Assembly (NCBI RefSeq): GCF_011043525.1
Contig: NZ_JAAKGO010000001.1
Location: 62,001 to 126,000 of the forward strand
Source of the DNA: Sphingobacterium sp. SGG-5
GTDB lineage: Bacteria > Bacteroidota > Bacteroidia > Sphingobacteriales > Sphingobacteriaceae
Length of the DNA stretch: 64,000 nt
Reading direction: 5' to 3'
The notes below the pieces were generated by a model. It was not told the origin of the DNA. It saw only the letters and a program-made list of their open reading frames with translations, and did no database searches. How positions within the stretch are numbered: the stretch's first letter is position 1; the number at the start of each line of letters is the position of its first letter. Positions 34,479 through 43,580 of this stretch are shown piece by piece. The position numbers and the translations under genes are program-made.

Positions 34479-35933
34479 TTATTGTTCGTTAAATGTATTT
34501 TTTAGTTCTTCTTTATCATCAAAATGATGCTTTACGCCGTTAATATCCTGATATTTCTCGTGACCTTTCCCAGCAATCAGTACAATATCTCCACTTGATG
34601 CCAGATGACATGCTGCTCGGATGGCCTCCCGACGATCTGATATGCTGAACACATGTTTTCTTTGATCCGGGTTTACACCAGCCTCCATGTCCCGGATAAT
34701 CTGTGCCGGATCTTCTGTTCTGGGATTATCCGAGGTAATAATCAATTTATCGCTATATTTAAGTGCTACTTTAGCCATTTCTGGACGTTTGGCCTTATCT
34801 CTGTCTCCCCCGCATCCTAATACCGTGATAATCTGTTGTCCGGGGATGCGCAAGTCACGAATCGTCTGTAAGACGTTCTCTACCGCATCGGGCGTGTGTG
34901 CATAATCTATAATAGCTGTGACACCTTTCTCCGAACGTAACGTCTCAAATCTTCCTTCGGCTCCCGATACTTCACTGATTGCTGTGAGCACTTTCGTTGT
35001 TTCCTGCTCCAATAATATGGCTGTACCATATACCGCTAAAATATTATAGGCATTAAAGCCTCCTACCAGCTTAACCCATACTTCTTGGTTATCGATCTGT
35101 AACAACATACCATCAAAATGGCTCTCCACAACCTTGGCTTTGAAATCCGCCACATGGTGCAAACCGTATGTTTTCTTATGTGCAAAAGTATTCTGCAACA
35201 TGACCTGTCCGTTCTTATCATCGATATTGGTGAGGGCGAATGCAAACCTGTCCAGGTTATCAAAAAACTTTTTCTTTGCTTTGATATAATTACCAAATGT
35301 CTCGTGGAAATCCAGGTGATCGTGAGTAATATTTGTAAATATTCCACCTGCAAAATACAAGCCTGCTATACGTTGCTGGACAATGGCGTGAGAACTTACC
35401 TCCATAAAACAGTAATCACATCCTGAATCGACCATTTCCCGCAGCAGAGAATTCAATGTCACCGGATCCGGTGTAGTGTGAGTTGCCGGCACAGTTTTGT
35501 TCCCGATTTTATTTTCTACCGTCGAAAGAAGACCAACTTCATACCCAAGATTTTGGAACAGCTTAAATAGTAAGGTGCCGACAGTTGTCTTTCCATTTGT
35601 TCCGGTGACACCAACCAGCTTCAAATCTTTAGAAGGGTTCTGATAAAAATTAGCGGCCAACACACCTAACACGTAGGACGTATCTTCGACTAAAATATAA
35701 CTTACTCCTTTCACCTCGTCTTTCGGAAATTCCTCGACCACTACCGCTGTGCACCCATGTGAAATAGCGCCATCGATGTACCTATGACCGTCGGTATGCA
35801 CCCCACGCACCGCAACAAACAAGCTATTTTTCTCTACTTCTCTCGAATCAAAGCATACCGAGGTCATGTCCTTTTCTAAAGAACCATTCACCTGTATCAC
35901 CGGCACGGCGTGTAGTAATGCTTTTAACTCCAT
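34479..35933 (-). CDS. murE: UDP-MurNAc-tripeptide synthetase, meso-diaminopimelate-adding
   Basis: Adds the third amino acid of the stem peptide. The 484-residue Mur ligase has the ATP loop GTNGKTT at 111-117, [16 protein letters not shown], and the specificity motif DNPR at 402-405, which is the mark of meso-diaminopimelate-adding enzymes as opposed to lysine-adding ones. The C-terminal [19 protein letters not shown] is conserved. The cell wall is therefore predicted to be of the A1-gamma mDAP type, as expected for Bacteroidota. It lies 3 bp after ftsI. Confidence 0.98.
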   Translation of the reverse strand: MELKALLHAVPVIQVNGSLEKDMTSVCFDSREVEKNSLFVAVRGVHTDGHRYIDGAISHGCTAVVVEEFPKDEVKGVSYILVEDTSYVLGVLAANFYQNPSKDLKLVGVTGTNGKTTVGTLLFKLFQNLGYEVGLLSTVENKIGNKTVPATHTTPDPVTLNSLLREMVDSGCDYCFMEVSSHAIVQQRIAGLYFAGGIFTNITHDHLDFHETFGNYIKAKKKFFDNLDRFAFALTNIDDKNGQVMLQNTFAHKKTYGLHHVADFKAKVVESHFDGMLLQIDNQEVWVKLVGGFNAYNILAVYGTAILLEQETTKVLTAISEVSGAEGRFETLRSEKGVTAIIDYAHTPDAVENVLQTIRDLRIPGQQIITVLGCGGDRDKAKRPEMAKVALKYSDKLIITSDNPRTEDPAQIIRDMEAGVNPDQRKHVFSISDRREAIRAACHLASSGDIVLIAGKGHEKYQDINGVKHHFDDKEELKNTFNEQ

Positions 35934-35936
35934 AAT

Positions 35937-38045
35937 TTAATTCAACTGAATAGCTACTTTTGTTCCTATTTTTAATTTCGTACCCGGTATGAGCGACTGC
36001 TCAACGACTTTCCCTTTACCATTGATATGCGCTTTGAATCCGGCATTTTCCATGGCAAATAGTGCATCCGCCAATCCCATCCCAACAACATCCGGCACAA
36101 CACCCTCTTTTATATTCCGTTCTCTAAACGGAGCTCGAGTCGAATCAGATGTTCCTTGCGCGAGCAAATTCCAATTAAACCGGGTGTATCCCAGGGCTTC
36201 GTATACCCGTGTAGAGGCTTCCTTAGATCCTATTAAAGTCAACGGCATCGTTTCACCAGCCAGATTCACCTTTCGATGGGCAAACCCACCTTGTAACGTT
36301 AGATCATTCGCATAAACCATATCGGCCAATTCTTTGAATACCGGACCAGCGACCGAGCCACCATAATAACCATTTCGTGGATTACGGATAACGACTATCA
36401 TCGAATATTTGGGATTATTCGCCGGAAAATAACCCGCAAACGACGATTGATATCTTCTCGCTCCGTATCCTCTTGAATCATCTGCCATTTGTGCCGTGCC
36501 GGTCTTTCCGGCAGAAGTATAAAGCGGACTAGCGAGCCTTTTACCCGTTCCTTCTGTCATAACCCCCTCCAACATACCCTGAATTTTACTTAGGGTTCCC
36601 TTCGAAACAATCTGTTTATTGATCACCCTGGCCTCAAACTTTTGCACCGTATTCCCTAAATGTTGAATCTCCTTTACGAACAGGGGTGCAACCATCTTCC
36701 CATTGTTCGCCACAGCGTTATACAACACAAGTGTCTGCAAAGGGGTAAGCTTAAGTTCGTACCCATACGACATCTGCACTAAAGACAGTTTACTCCAGCT
36801 TTTGCTCTTAGGCGTTTTGACAATGGGATGTGCTTCACCAGGAATCTGTAAGCCCAAAGGCTTGTTTAATCCCCAGCTATGCAGCTTCGATGTAAACCGG
36901 GCCGGTTGCTCCCCATAATACGTGTTAATGAGCTTCGTCACAGCCACATTCGACGATTCTTCAAAAGCTTCTTTAACCGTAACTTTCGATTTCTTCGGTG
37001 CGTGTGAATCTCGAATAGTGTGAGCAGGCACTTTATACGTACCATTTCCGATGTCTACAACGCTACTGGTATCGATATACCCATCGTCCAATGCGACCAT
37101 ATAGGAGGCTAACTTAAAGGTGGATCCGGGATCAGCACCCTGCGCAATGGCATAATTGTACTTTTCACGGTATTCACCATCTTTGTCTTTTGTAAAATTC
37201 GCTATCGCCCGTACCTCTCCAGTCTGGACCTCCATCAAAACCACACAACCGTTATCGGCATCACTGATCTTCAGCTGCTTTTCGAGGGCGCGCTGCGCCA
37301 TATCCTGTATATGAACATCAATGGTCGAAATAATATCAGAGCCATCAACTGGAGCAACTTCTACCTCCCGGTTCAAGGGTACCCATACCCCACCGGCGAT
37401 CCGTTGCATCATCTGCACACCGCTCTTTCCTTCGATATAATCGCCATATGCGCCTTCTAATCCCACCCGTACCTCATCGGTCTTATAACCAATAGTACGT
37501 GCTGCTAGATTCGTAAAGGGCAATATCCGCTTGTTTTGCCGCACAGCGACAAGACTTGTCGAAAACCTTTTCCTATTTTCTCGAAAATTGCTAAGCAATG
37601 GGAATGTCTTTACTATTTTTAAATCCTGATGTGAAACCGCTCTTTTAAGCAACACGTAACGTCGCTTTCTTACTCTTGATTCGCGAAGAAGAGCGGCGTA
37701 TTGACGAGATGAACGGTCTTTAAAAAAACCAGCCAATTTAAAAGCCAACGAATCTACCTTTGAATTAAACACGTCATCGTATTCTGCCGGGATTGCCATG
37801 GCATCAAACCGAAGCTCATACTCCGGTACCGATGTTGCCAAGAGACTACCGTCATTGGAATAAATATTACCACGGGCTGCCTCTACTATTCTTTCCTGAA
37901 TAGTAAGACTGTCCGCGATAGCACGCCACTCCCCACCATCCACATACTGCAAGTGAACAAGCTTGGCAAACACCGCCAAGGCTCCGAATACCATAAGCCC
38001 GAAAGCGATGTATACCCTAACTAATATGGTCTTCCGAATATTCAC
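35937..38045 (-). CDS. ftsI: Septal penicillin-binding protein 3 with PASTA domain
   Basis: Class B transpeptidase of the divisome. The 702-residue protein has an N-terminal TM (residues 8-30), a pedestal with VEAARGNIYSNDGSLLATS, and the transpeptidase domain with STFK (active Ser308), SSN at 364-366 and KTGT at 514-517. A single C-terminal PASTA domain (from about 646, GVVPDVVGMGLADALFAMEN) is present; proteobacterial FtsI lacks one but Bacteroidota enzymes often carry it. The start codon is GTG (38045-38043) with only a weak purine stretch before it. It lies 10 bp after the ftsL-like gene. Confidence 0.96.
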   Translation of the reverse strand: MNIRKTILVRVYIAFGLMVFGALAVFAKLVHLQYVDGGEWRAIADSLTIQERIVEAARGNIYSNDGSLLATSVPEYELRFDAMAIPAEYDDVFNSKVDSLAFKLAGFFKDRSSRQYAALLRESRVRKRRYVLLKRAVSHQDLKIVKTFPLLSNFRENRKRFSTSLVAVRQNKRILPFTNLAARTIGYKTDEVRVGLEGAYGDYIEGKSGVQMMQRIAGGVWVPLNREVEVAPVDGSDIISTIDVHIQDMAQRALEKQLKISDADNGCVVLMEVQTGEVRAIANFTKDKDGEYREKYNYAIAQGADPGSTFKLASYMVALDDGYIDTSSVVDIGNGTYKVPAHTIRDSHAPKKSKVTVKEAFEESSNVAVTKLINTYYGEQPARFTSKLHSWGLNKPLGLQIPGEAHPIVKTPKSKSWSKLSLVQMSYGYELKLTPLQTLVLYNAVANNGKMVAPLFVKEIQHLGNTVQKFEARVINKQIVSKGTLSKIQGMLEGVMTEGTGKRLASPLYTSAGKTGTAQMADDSRGYGARRYQSSFAGYFPANNPKYSMIVVIRNPRNGYYGGSVAGPVFKELADMVYANDLTLQGGFAHRKVNLAGETMPLTLIGSKEASTRVYEALGYTRFNWNLLAQGTSDSTRAPFRERNIKEGVVPDVVGMGLADALFAMENAGFKAHINGKGKVVEQSLIPGTKLKIGTKVAIQLN

Positions 38046-38055
38046 TCTTATTATC

Positions 38056-38466
38056 TTATTTTTTTTCCTTCAACACCTCCAGTTTGATCGGCGGCTCCAG
38101 GCGCTCTCCCAACCCCAAGCTGTCAGCTCGCTTCGCTATCTCCGTCTGTGTTGTTAATTTCATAAGCTCCGCAGACAAAGATTTATAATCCCAACTGAGT
38201 TCTTTCACCTCTCTCCCCAGTCTATCTATTTTCCGCACCGTACGTTCCGCCAAATGCCTATTCGATATATAAACCAGCCCCAACAAAGCTAAAAATGCGG
38301 CAAAAGGAAGATTCCGCGTCACCAGATAGGTAGAAAGCTTCCCCGGAGACAGTATATTTTTCAAAAAGTTCTGCGTCTCCTCCACTTTTTCCTCTACCGC
38401 ATCCGACATTTCTGTCTGGATATCCTCACTCAATTCCTCGTTTCGAAATGTATTCTTCCTCGACAT
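38056..38466 (-). CDS. FtsL-like divisome protein
   Basis: A 136-residue bitopic protein between rsmH and ftsI, the place of ftsL. A charged cytoplasmic N-terminus of about 50 residues precedes one TM (NLPFAAFLALLGLVYISNRHL). A periplasmic coiled coil follows (AERTVRKIDRLGREVKELSWDYKSLSAELMKLTTQTEIAKRADSLGL), then a Pro-containing tail. This is the layout of FtsL, which links FtsQ and FtsB to FtsW and FtsI. FtsL sequences are barely conserved, so the call rests on topology and position. The N-terminal segment is longer than in E. coli. Confidence 0.82.
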   Translation of the reverse strand: MSRKNTFRNEELSEDIQTEMSDAVEEKVEETQNFLKNILSPGKLSTYLVTRNLPFAAFLALLGLVYISNRHLAERTVRKIDRLGREVKELSWDYKSLSAELMKLTTQTEIAKRADSLGLGERLEPPIKLEVLKEKK

Positions 38467-38480
38467 TTCTGCTCCTTATT

Positions 38481-39398
38481 TTAAGCTGTACCTTTTTTCT
38501 CCGCTATCCTCAGGCGTGCACTTCGGGATCTTGTATTTTCCTCCAGTTCCTTCGATCCAGCGGTGATGGCTTTTCTACTTATCACTTTAAACGGTTTAAT
38601 CTCATTTCCATAAAAGTCTTTTTCGACCTCCCCTTTAAATTTCCCTTTAGCCATGAAATTCTTGACCAACCGATCTTCCAAAGAATGGTAAGACATCACC
38701 ACCAGCCGCCCATGTACTTTCAACAAGGGCACCGTTTGTATTAAAAAGTCCTGCAACACCTCCAACTCCCTGTTTACTTCTATGCGCAGCGCCTGAAAAA
38801 CCTGTGCATGATACTTATGCTCTTTCCCTTTCGGCACCTGTCCCTTTATTACATCTTTTAGCTCGGCTATCGTACGGATAGTCTTTGTCAGACGAGCGGT
38901 CACAATAGTCTTTGCCAGCGATTTCGCGTTTTGTACTTCCCCATACATCCCGAAAATACGATGCAATTCCCCTTCGCTGTAAGTATTTATCACTTTGCCT
39001 GCATCTAAATCGGAAACCTGATCCATACGCATATCTAAATCTGCATCGAACCGGGTCGAAAACCCTCTTCCTGCATCATCAAATTGATGCGAAGAAACAC
39101 CCAAATCAGCCAAGATCCCATCTACTTGCTGCACACCGTGCAAACGCAAACTATTTTTCAAATACCCAAAATTTTGATGAATCAGCACAAAGCGATCGTC
39201 ATCAATAGCATTATTCAATGCATCGGGATCCTGATCAAACGCAAACAACCTACCTTTTGGCCCCAAATGTTTTAAAATCTCACGCGAGTGCCCCCCTCCT
39301 CCAAATGTTACATCTACATATGTCCCCTCAGGCTGAATATGCAAGGCCTCCACGCACTCCTGAAGCATCACCGGCACATGATAAACCGCATCACACAT
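38481..39398 (-). CDS. rsmH: 16S rRNA (cytosine-1402-N4)-methyltransferase
   Basis: Methylates C1402 of 16S rRNA. The 305-residue enzyme begins YHVPVMLQECVEAL, with the SAM motif VDVTFGGGGHSREIL (Gly cluster 33-36), DGILADLGVSSHQFD, and DMRMDQ. The C-terminus has VMSYHSLEDRLVKNFM and RSARLRIAEK. The ATG at 39398 is chosen over the TTG at 39419 because a strong GGAGGAGGGG Shine-Dalgarno sequence sits right before it; this start overlaps mraZ by 8 bp. It is the second gene of the dcw operon. Confidence 0.97.
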   Translation of the reverse strand: MCDAVYHVPVMLQECVEALHIQPEGTYVDVTFGGGGHSREILKHLGPKGRLFAFDQDPDALNNAIDDDRFVLIHQNFGYLKNSLRLHGVQQVDGILADLGVSSHQFDDAGRGFSTRFDADLDMRMDQVSDLDAGKVINTYSEGELHRIFGMYGEVQNAKSLAKTIVTARLTKTIRTIAELKDVIKGQVPKGKEHKYHAQVFQALRIEVNRELEVLQDFLIQTVPLLKVHGRLVVMSYHSLEDRLVKNFMAKGKFKGEVEKDFYGNEIKPFKVISRKAITAGSKELEENTRSRSARLRIAEKKGTA

Positions 39399-39864
39399 CT
39401 GCCCCTCCTCCAAAATCAAAGTTTCCCATCACCTGTTCAGCCAGATCCGAAAAGTCTTCTTCAGAAATCGAATTCATCTGTTCTTCGTATTTGCGCTTCG
39501 ACCACACCTCGATTTTTTCCAGATTGCATGCCAGCACCAACTCTGAATCCATCTCCGCGTACTCCAACAGATTTTTGGGCAACAGCACACGTCCGGCAGC
39601 ATCCAACAGCAATTCCGTCGCTCCACTGGTAAACTTCCGCACAAACTCTCTATTCCGGACCTGAAACTGGTTCAACCGAGACAATTGTCCCAATATTTTA
39701 TTCCATTCTGCCCGAGTATATATCACTAAATTTTTCTCGAAGCCACGATTCACAACAAGCCCTTCACGCTCCACGTCCGGCAATTGCCTTTTGAGCGCTG
39801 CAGGAACCACCATTCTTCCTTTGGTGTCCAACTTGCATTCGTATTCTCCAATCAAATAGTTCAT
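39391..39864 (-). CDS. mraZ: Transcriptional regulator MraZ
   Basis: First gene of the dcw cluster, a DNA-binding protein that autoregulates the operon in other bacteria. The 157-residue protein carries two SpoVT-AbrB-like domains: LIGEYECKLDTKGRMVVPAALKRQLPDVEREGLVVNRGFEKNLVIYT, then FVRKFTSGATELLLDAAGRVLLPKNLLEYAEMDSELVLACNLEKIEVWS. The DTKGRMVVPA and DAAGRVLLP motifs are the DNA-contacting loops. Matching MraZ boxes lie upstream at 39910-39934. Confidence 0.97.
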   Translation of the reverse strand: MNYLIGEYECKLDTKGRMVVPAALKRQLPDVEREGLVVNRGFEKNLVIYTRAEWNKILGQLSRLNQFQVRNREFVRKFTSGATELLLDAAGRVLLPKNLLEYAEMDSELVLACNLEKIEVWSKRKYEEQMNSISEEDFSDLAEQVMGNFDFGGGADV

Positions 39865-39909
39865 TAGCCTATATACCTAACTTAATCTTATGTAAAAGTA
39901 TACACTTTC

Positions 39910-39934
39910 TCCCACAATCCCCCACAATCCCCCA
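39910..39934 (-). promoter_or_regulatory. MraZ operator: three TGGGN boxes at 10-bp spacing
   Basis: On the minus strand TGGGG (39934-39930), TGGGG (39924-39920) and TGGGA (39914-39910) are separated by identical 5-bp spacers GATTG. This is the known MraZ-binding arrangement of TGGGN direct repeats with 5-nt spacers. It lies 46 bp before the mraZ start. A likely -10-type element, TACTTTTA, follows at 39900-39893. Confidence 0.85.
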
Positions 39935-39942
39935 CAAAAAAG

Positions 39943-39951
39943 TTTTCCACA
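39943..39951. promoter_or_regulatory. DnaA-box-like 9-mer upstream of mraZ
   Basis: TTTTCCACA on the plus strand, identical to the two copies in the ftsA-ftsZ spacer. It lies 8 bp beyond the MraZ boxes in the mraZ-aspS divergent region. Confidence 0.35.
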
Positions 39952-40027
39952 TCGAATATCTACTACAAAAGCCTCTTCAGATCACATTATGAAAGAGGTA
40001 GAACCTGTTTTTATAATAAATACTTTC

Positions 40028-40056
40028 TTCATTCTGTCTTAAATCCAATATTTTTG
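40028..40056 (+). promoter_or_regulatory. aspS promoter
   Basis: TATTTTTG at 40049-40056 fits the TAnnTTTG consensus exactly, with TTC (one base off TTG) 18 bp upstream. A small GCAGG/CCTGC inverted repeat follows at about 40056-40070, where the transcript should begin, 55 bp before the ATG. Confidence 0.5.
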
Positions 40057-40110
40057 CAGGATAGACCTGCCTTAAGTGGTAGGCTTTTACTTTTAACTTT
40101 TACTTGATAT

Positions 40111-41862
40111 ATGTACAGAAGTCACAATTGCGGCGAATTACGTCTTACCGACATACACAAAGAAGTAACCTTAGCAGGCTGGGTTCAAAAGTCCCGGGAC
40201 AAAGGATTCATGATCTGGGTGGATTTACGTGACCGTTATGGGATTACCCAATTAATTTTCGATGAAGAACGTACAGACGCTACTGTCATGCAATTAGCGA
40301 AATCACTGGGGCGAGAATTTGTCATACAAGCAAAAGGTATCATACTGGAAAGAGAATCCAAAAACCCGAATATACCGACGGGAGCTATTGAATTACTGGT
40401 CAAAGAGCTTGTTGTTCTCAATGCGGCCCTTTTGCCTCCGTTTACGATCGAAGACGAAACCGATGGAGGTGAGGACATCCGCATGAAATATCGCTATCTT
40501 GACATCCGCCGCACCCCCGTAAGAGACAACTTGCTGTTCCGTCATAAAGTCACACAGGAGGTACGCAACTATCTGTCCGCCTTAGATTTCTGCGAGATTG
40601 AAACACCATATCTCATTAAGTCTACACCAGAAGGTGCACGCGACTTCGTTGTACCCTCCCGTATGAATCCGGGTCAGTTTTATGCCTTGCCCCAATCGCC
40701 ACAAACATTCAAACAATTGTTAATGGTCGGGGGCATGGATAAATATTTTCAAATCGTGAAGTGCTTCCGGGACGAGGACTTACGTGCTGACCGTCAGCCG
40801 GAATTTACACAGATAGACTGTGAGATGTCTTTCATTGAGCAGGAAGACATATTAAACGTTTTTGAAGGGCTGACACGTCATCTCTTAAAAGAGACACACC
40901 AGATCGAAGTTGATAAATTTCCACGTATGACATTTGATGAAGCGATGCGCACTTATGGAAATGACAAACCGGACATTCGCTTTGGGATGGAATTCGGCGA
41001 ACTTAATCCTGTTGCACAACATAAGGATTTTGGGGTATTCAATAATGCCGAACTTGTCGTCGGCATCGCTGTCCCGGGAGCGGCTAGCTACACGAGAAAG
41101 CAAATCGATGAGCTGATCGATTGGGTCAAACGCCCACAAGTCGGTGCATTGGGCATGGTATATTGTAAATACGAAGTCGACGGATCGTTCAAATCTTCTG
41201 TCGATAAGTTTTACGACCAAGAAGATCTGGCCAAATGGGCAGAAATCACAGGCGCAAACCCTGGCGATCTCATCCTGATATTATCTGGCCCGGCTGATAA
41301 AACACGTTCTCAACTCAGTGCCCTACGTATGGAACTCGGTAACCGGTTGGGCTTGCGTAAGCCGAACGAGTTTGCACCGCTTTGGGTGGTCGACTTCCCG
41401 TTGTTGGAATGGGATGAAGAAACACAACGTTTTCACGCCATGCACCATCCGTTCACTTCTCCTAAACCGGAGGATATGCATCTTCTGGACACCGATCCGA
41501 GCAAAGTACGCGCTAATGCCTATGACTTGGTATTGAACGGCAATGAAATAGGTGGAGGCTCCATCCGTATTCACGATAAAGAAATCCAAGCGTTGATGTT
41601 TAAGCATCTGGGTTTCACGGAAACTGAGGCACAGGAACAATTTGGCTTCTTGATGAATGCTTTCCAGTACGGTGCTCCACCACACGGTGGCCTAGCCTTT
41701 GGACTCGATCGATTGACAGCCATTCTCGGCGGTCAGGAAACGATACGCGACTTCATCGCCTTCCCGAAGAACAATTCGGGACGTGATGTGATGATCGATG
41801 CCCCAGCGGCAATTGATAAAACACAACTAGATGAATTGAGCTTAGCTTTGCATGTAAAATAG
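40111..41862 (+). CDS. aspS: Aspartate--tRNA ligase
   Basis: A 583-residue class II synthetase of the bacterial AspS type. The N-terminal OB-fold anticodon domain ([39 protein letters not shown]) is followed by the catalytic core with motif 1 region [21 protein letters not shown], motif 2 [25 protein letters not shown], the GAD insert (from about residue 290), and motif 3 [15 protein letters not shown]. Whether it is discriminating (Asp-tRNA only) cannot be told by eye. It is divergent from mraZ and probably monocistronic or leading into the LutB-like gene 57 bp downstream. Confidence 0.98.
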   Translation: MYRSHNCGELRLTDIHKEVTLAGWVQKSRDKGFMIWVDLRDRYGITQLIFDEERTDATVMQLAKSLGREFVIQAKGIILERESKNPNIPTGAIELLVKELVVLNAALLPPFTIEDETDGGEDIRMKYRYLDIRRTPVRDNLLFRHKVTQEVRNYLSALDFCEIETPYLIKSTPEGARDFVVPSRMNPGQFYALPQSPQTFKQLLMVGGMDKYFQIVKCFRDEDLRADRQPEFTQIDCEMSFIEQEDILNVFEGLTRHLLKETHQIEVDKFPRMTFDEAMRTYGNDKPDIRFGMEFGELNPVAQHKDFGVFNNAELVVGIAVPGAASYTRKQIDELIDWVKRPQVGALGMVYCKYEVDGSFKSSVDKFYDQEDLAKWAEITGANPGDLILILSGPADKTRSQLSALRMELGNRLGLRKPNEFAPLWVVDFPLLEWDEETQRFHAMHHPFTSPKPEDMHLLDTDPSKVRANAYDLVLNGNEIGGGSIRIHDKEIQALMFKHLGFTETEAQEQFGFLMNAFQYGAPPHGGLAFGLDRLTAILGGQETIRDFIAFPKNNSGRDVMIDAPAAIDKTQLDELSLALHVK

Positions 41863-41919
41863 TACGAGCAAAAGGAGCACGGTTTTTGCGCATCTTTTGA
41901 AAAAGAGTAGATTTACCTC

Positions 41920-43311
41920 ATGGCCCAGCATCTTGCAGAGAAGTTTTTAAAAGACAGTGCGGCAAAGTCCCTTGACTCACAACAACAGCGCATTCTTAAG
42001 GATAATATAGATCGCTATGAACATGTTTTCACCATTGCAAAAAATAAGTTCCATGATTTATCGAATACCAAGAAAAAAGCCAACTTCCTCAAATGGAAGG
42101 TCATTGAGAACTTGGACCGTTATCTCGTGGAGTTTGAGTCCAATTTCATCAAGCGCGGAGGTAAGGTAATCTGGGCAAACGACGCAGCTGAAGCACGGGA
42201 AGAGATCTGGAAGATCGTTGAACGACAAGGAGCGAGCACCGTTATAAAGTCCAAATCGGCCGTTGCAGAAGAAATTGGAATTTATTCTTTTCTGAAAGAT
42301 CAAGGCGTAGAAACCATTGAAAGTGACATTGGTGACTATATTGTCGATTTAGCAGGCCAAAAGCCCGCTCATTTTGTCACATCGGCAATACATCTGGGCC
42401 AAGATGACATAGCGCGATTATTCCACGACAAGTTCGGGACATCACCGGACGCATCAACCACAGAATGCATTGCCAAGGCTCAGGAGGACCTCCGTCAAAA
42501 ATATACAGCCGCGGATATCAGCATTACGGGAGCCAACTTTCTGGTGGCCGATACGGGTAGCATTGCGATCACGGAGAACGAAGGTAATGTACGGTTGACT
42601 ACAACTTTTCCTAAGATACATATCGCGATAGTGGGCATCGAAAAAGTGATCTCGAGTTTAAATGATCTCGACTTATTCTGGCCCTTGTTGGCCTCACATG
42701 GAACAGGGCAAAATCTAACAGCATATAATTCGATTATCAGTGGCCCCCGACAAGCGCACGAAACGGACGGACCAGAAGAAATGTATGTCATCCTGATCGA
42801 TAATGGAAGAACCAATTTATTGGCACAAAAAGAACAACGACAAGGGCTCTACTGCATACGTTGTGGAGCTTGTGTCAACGCCTGCCCAATTTACAAACAG
42901 ATCGGCGGACATACCTACAACACGACATACCCGGGGCCAATAGGTTCCCTGATAACTCCACATCTCAACGGGTTGAGAAAATATAAACATCTTTCATACG
43001 CTTCCACTTTGTCTGGAAAAAGTGCCGAGGTATGCCCTGTAGGCATCGACATCGAAAAAATGTTGCTGCTCAATCGGCGAGATGCCGTACAAAAAGACCT
43101 CACATCTGCTTCCGAAAGAAGAAGGTGGAAGGTATTTGCCTATCTCGTGGGCAAAAGAAAATGGTTGGATCTGTTTGGGGGGAAATCTAAGAACTTTTTG
43201 ACCCGTCTTTTATTCCGAAAAGCTTGGGGACCCCAGCGTGATCTTCCGCACTTTGCGGAAGAATCTTTCTCCAAACAATGGGAGAAAAATCAGTCTACCA
43301 AAATTCGGTAA
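41920..43311 (+). CDS. LutB/LldF-like iron-sulfur protein with incomplete second cluster motif
   Basis: A 463-residue protein resembling LutB, part of the LutABC lactate oxidation system. Residues of about 65-300 form the LUD domain (GANFLVADTGSIAITENEGNVRL, EMYVILIDNGRTNLLA). A ferredoxin-like segment follows with Cys312, 315, 318 and 322 in YCIRCGACVNACP. The usual second motif (family pattern LCGxCxEVCP) here reads LSGKSAEVCP: Ser365 and Ser368 replace two cysteines and only Cys372 remains, so a second [4Fe-4S] cluster may be absent. No lutA or lutC is adjacent, so lactate oxidation is a family inference. Confidence 0.85.
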   Translation: MAQHLAEKFLKDSAAKSLDSQQQRILKDNIDRYEHVFTIAKNKFHDLSNTKKKANFLKWKVIENLDRYLVEFESNFIKRGGKVIWANDAAEAREEIWKIVERQGASTVIKSKSAVAEEIGIYSFLKDQGVETIESDIGDYIVDLAGQKPAHFVTSAIHLGQDDIARLFHDKFGTSPDASTTECIAKAQEDLRQKYTAADISITGANFLVADTGSIAITENEGNVRLTTTFPKIHIAIVGIEKVISSLNDLDLFWPLLASHGTGQNLTAYNSIISGPRQAHETDGPEEMYVILIDNGRTNLLAQKEQRQGLYCIRCGACVNACPIYKQIGGHTYNTTYPGPIGSLITPHLNGLRKYKHLSYASTLSGKSAEVCPVGIDIEKMLLLNRRDAVQKDLTSASERRRWKVFAYLVGKRKWLDLFGGKSKNFLTRLLFRKAWGPQRDLPHFAEESFSKQWEKNQSTKIR

Positions 43312-43317
43312 AAACAA

Positions 43318-43342
43318 AACCTTGGCGATGGGCGCCAAGGTT
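43318..43342 (+). terminator. Hairpin after the LutB-like gene
   Basis: A perfect 10-bp stem AACCTTGGCG/CGCCAAGGTT with loop ATGGG, 6 bp after the stop. No T run follows (CGTTACT), so it may end transcription poorly or be an RNA 5' structure for what follows. Confidence 0.5.
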
Positions 43343-43545
43343 CGTTACTAACCAATTATAAACCTAAATTATGAAAAGACTACTTTATAAATCACAACCC
43401 ATTTTCCTGAATTGTTGCTACAAATTTACGCCAACATTTCTCATCTGTCAAGTGTTTAGAATGAAAAGTTGTTATCACAACTAATTTGTGACAATGGGAT
43501 GAAAATAACTGTTTAAACAAATAAACTTCTGGCGATTTTGAGTAA
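43343..43545. other. Gene-poor stretch with a possible 37-codon ORF
   Basis: After the hairpin comes an AT-rich segment, AACCAATTATAAACCTAAATT, directly before an ATG at 43371, a context resembling the untranslated leader of many Bacteroidota genes. The frame from that ATG runs only 37 codons (to 43484; MKRLLYKSQPIFLNCCYKF at its start) and has no recognisable family. It may be a remnant of a lost gene, a small protein or a non-coding transcript. Confidence 0.3.
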
Positions 43546-43575
43546 ATGATATCTCCACTTTATTAACTACTTTTG
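43546..43575 (+). promoter_or_regulatory. kdsC promoter
   Basis: TACTTTTG at 43568-43575 matches TAnnTTTG exactly, with ATG (one base off TTG) 19 bp upstream. It ends only 5 bp before the kdsC ATG, implying a very short or absent leader. Confidence 0.45.
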
Positions 43576-43580
43576 TAGGT

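Noticed and set aside
38056..38466. FtsL-like protein as an unrelated hypothetical
   Set aside because: Topology (one TM plus periplasmic coiled coil) and position between rsmH and ftsI match FtsL well, despite weak sequence conservation.
39910..39934. The TGTGGGGGAT-type tandem repeat as a CRISPR-like or microsatellite array
   Set aside because: Only three 5-bp boxes at 10-bp spacing; the fit to MraZ boxes at the correct position explains it.
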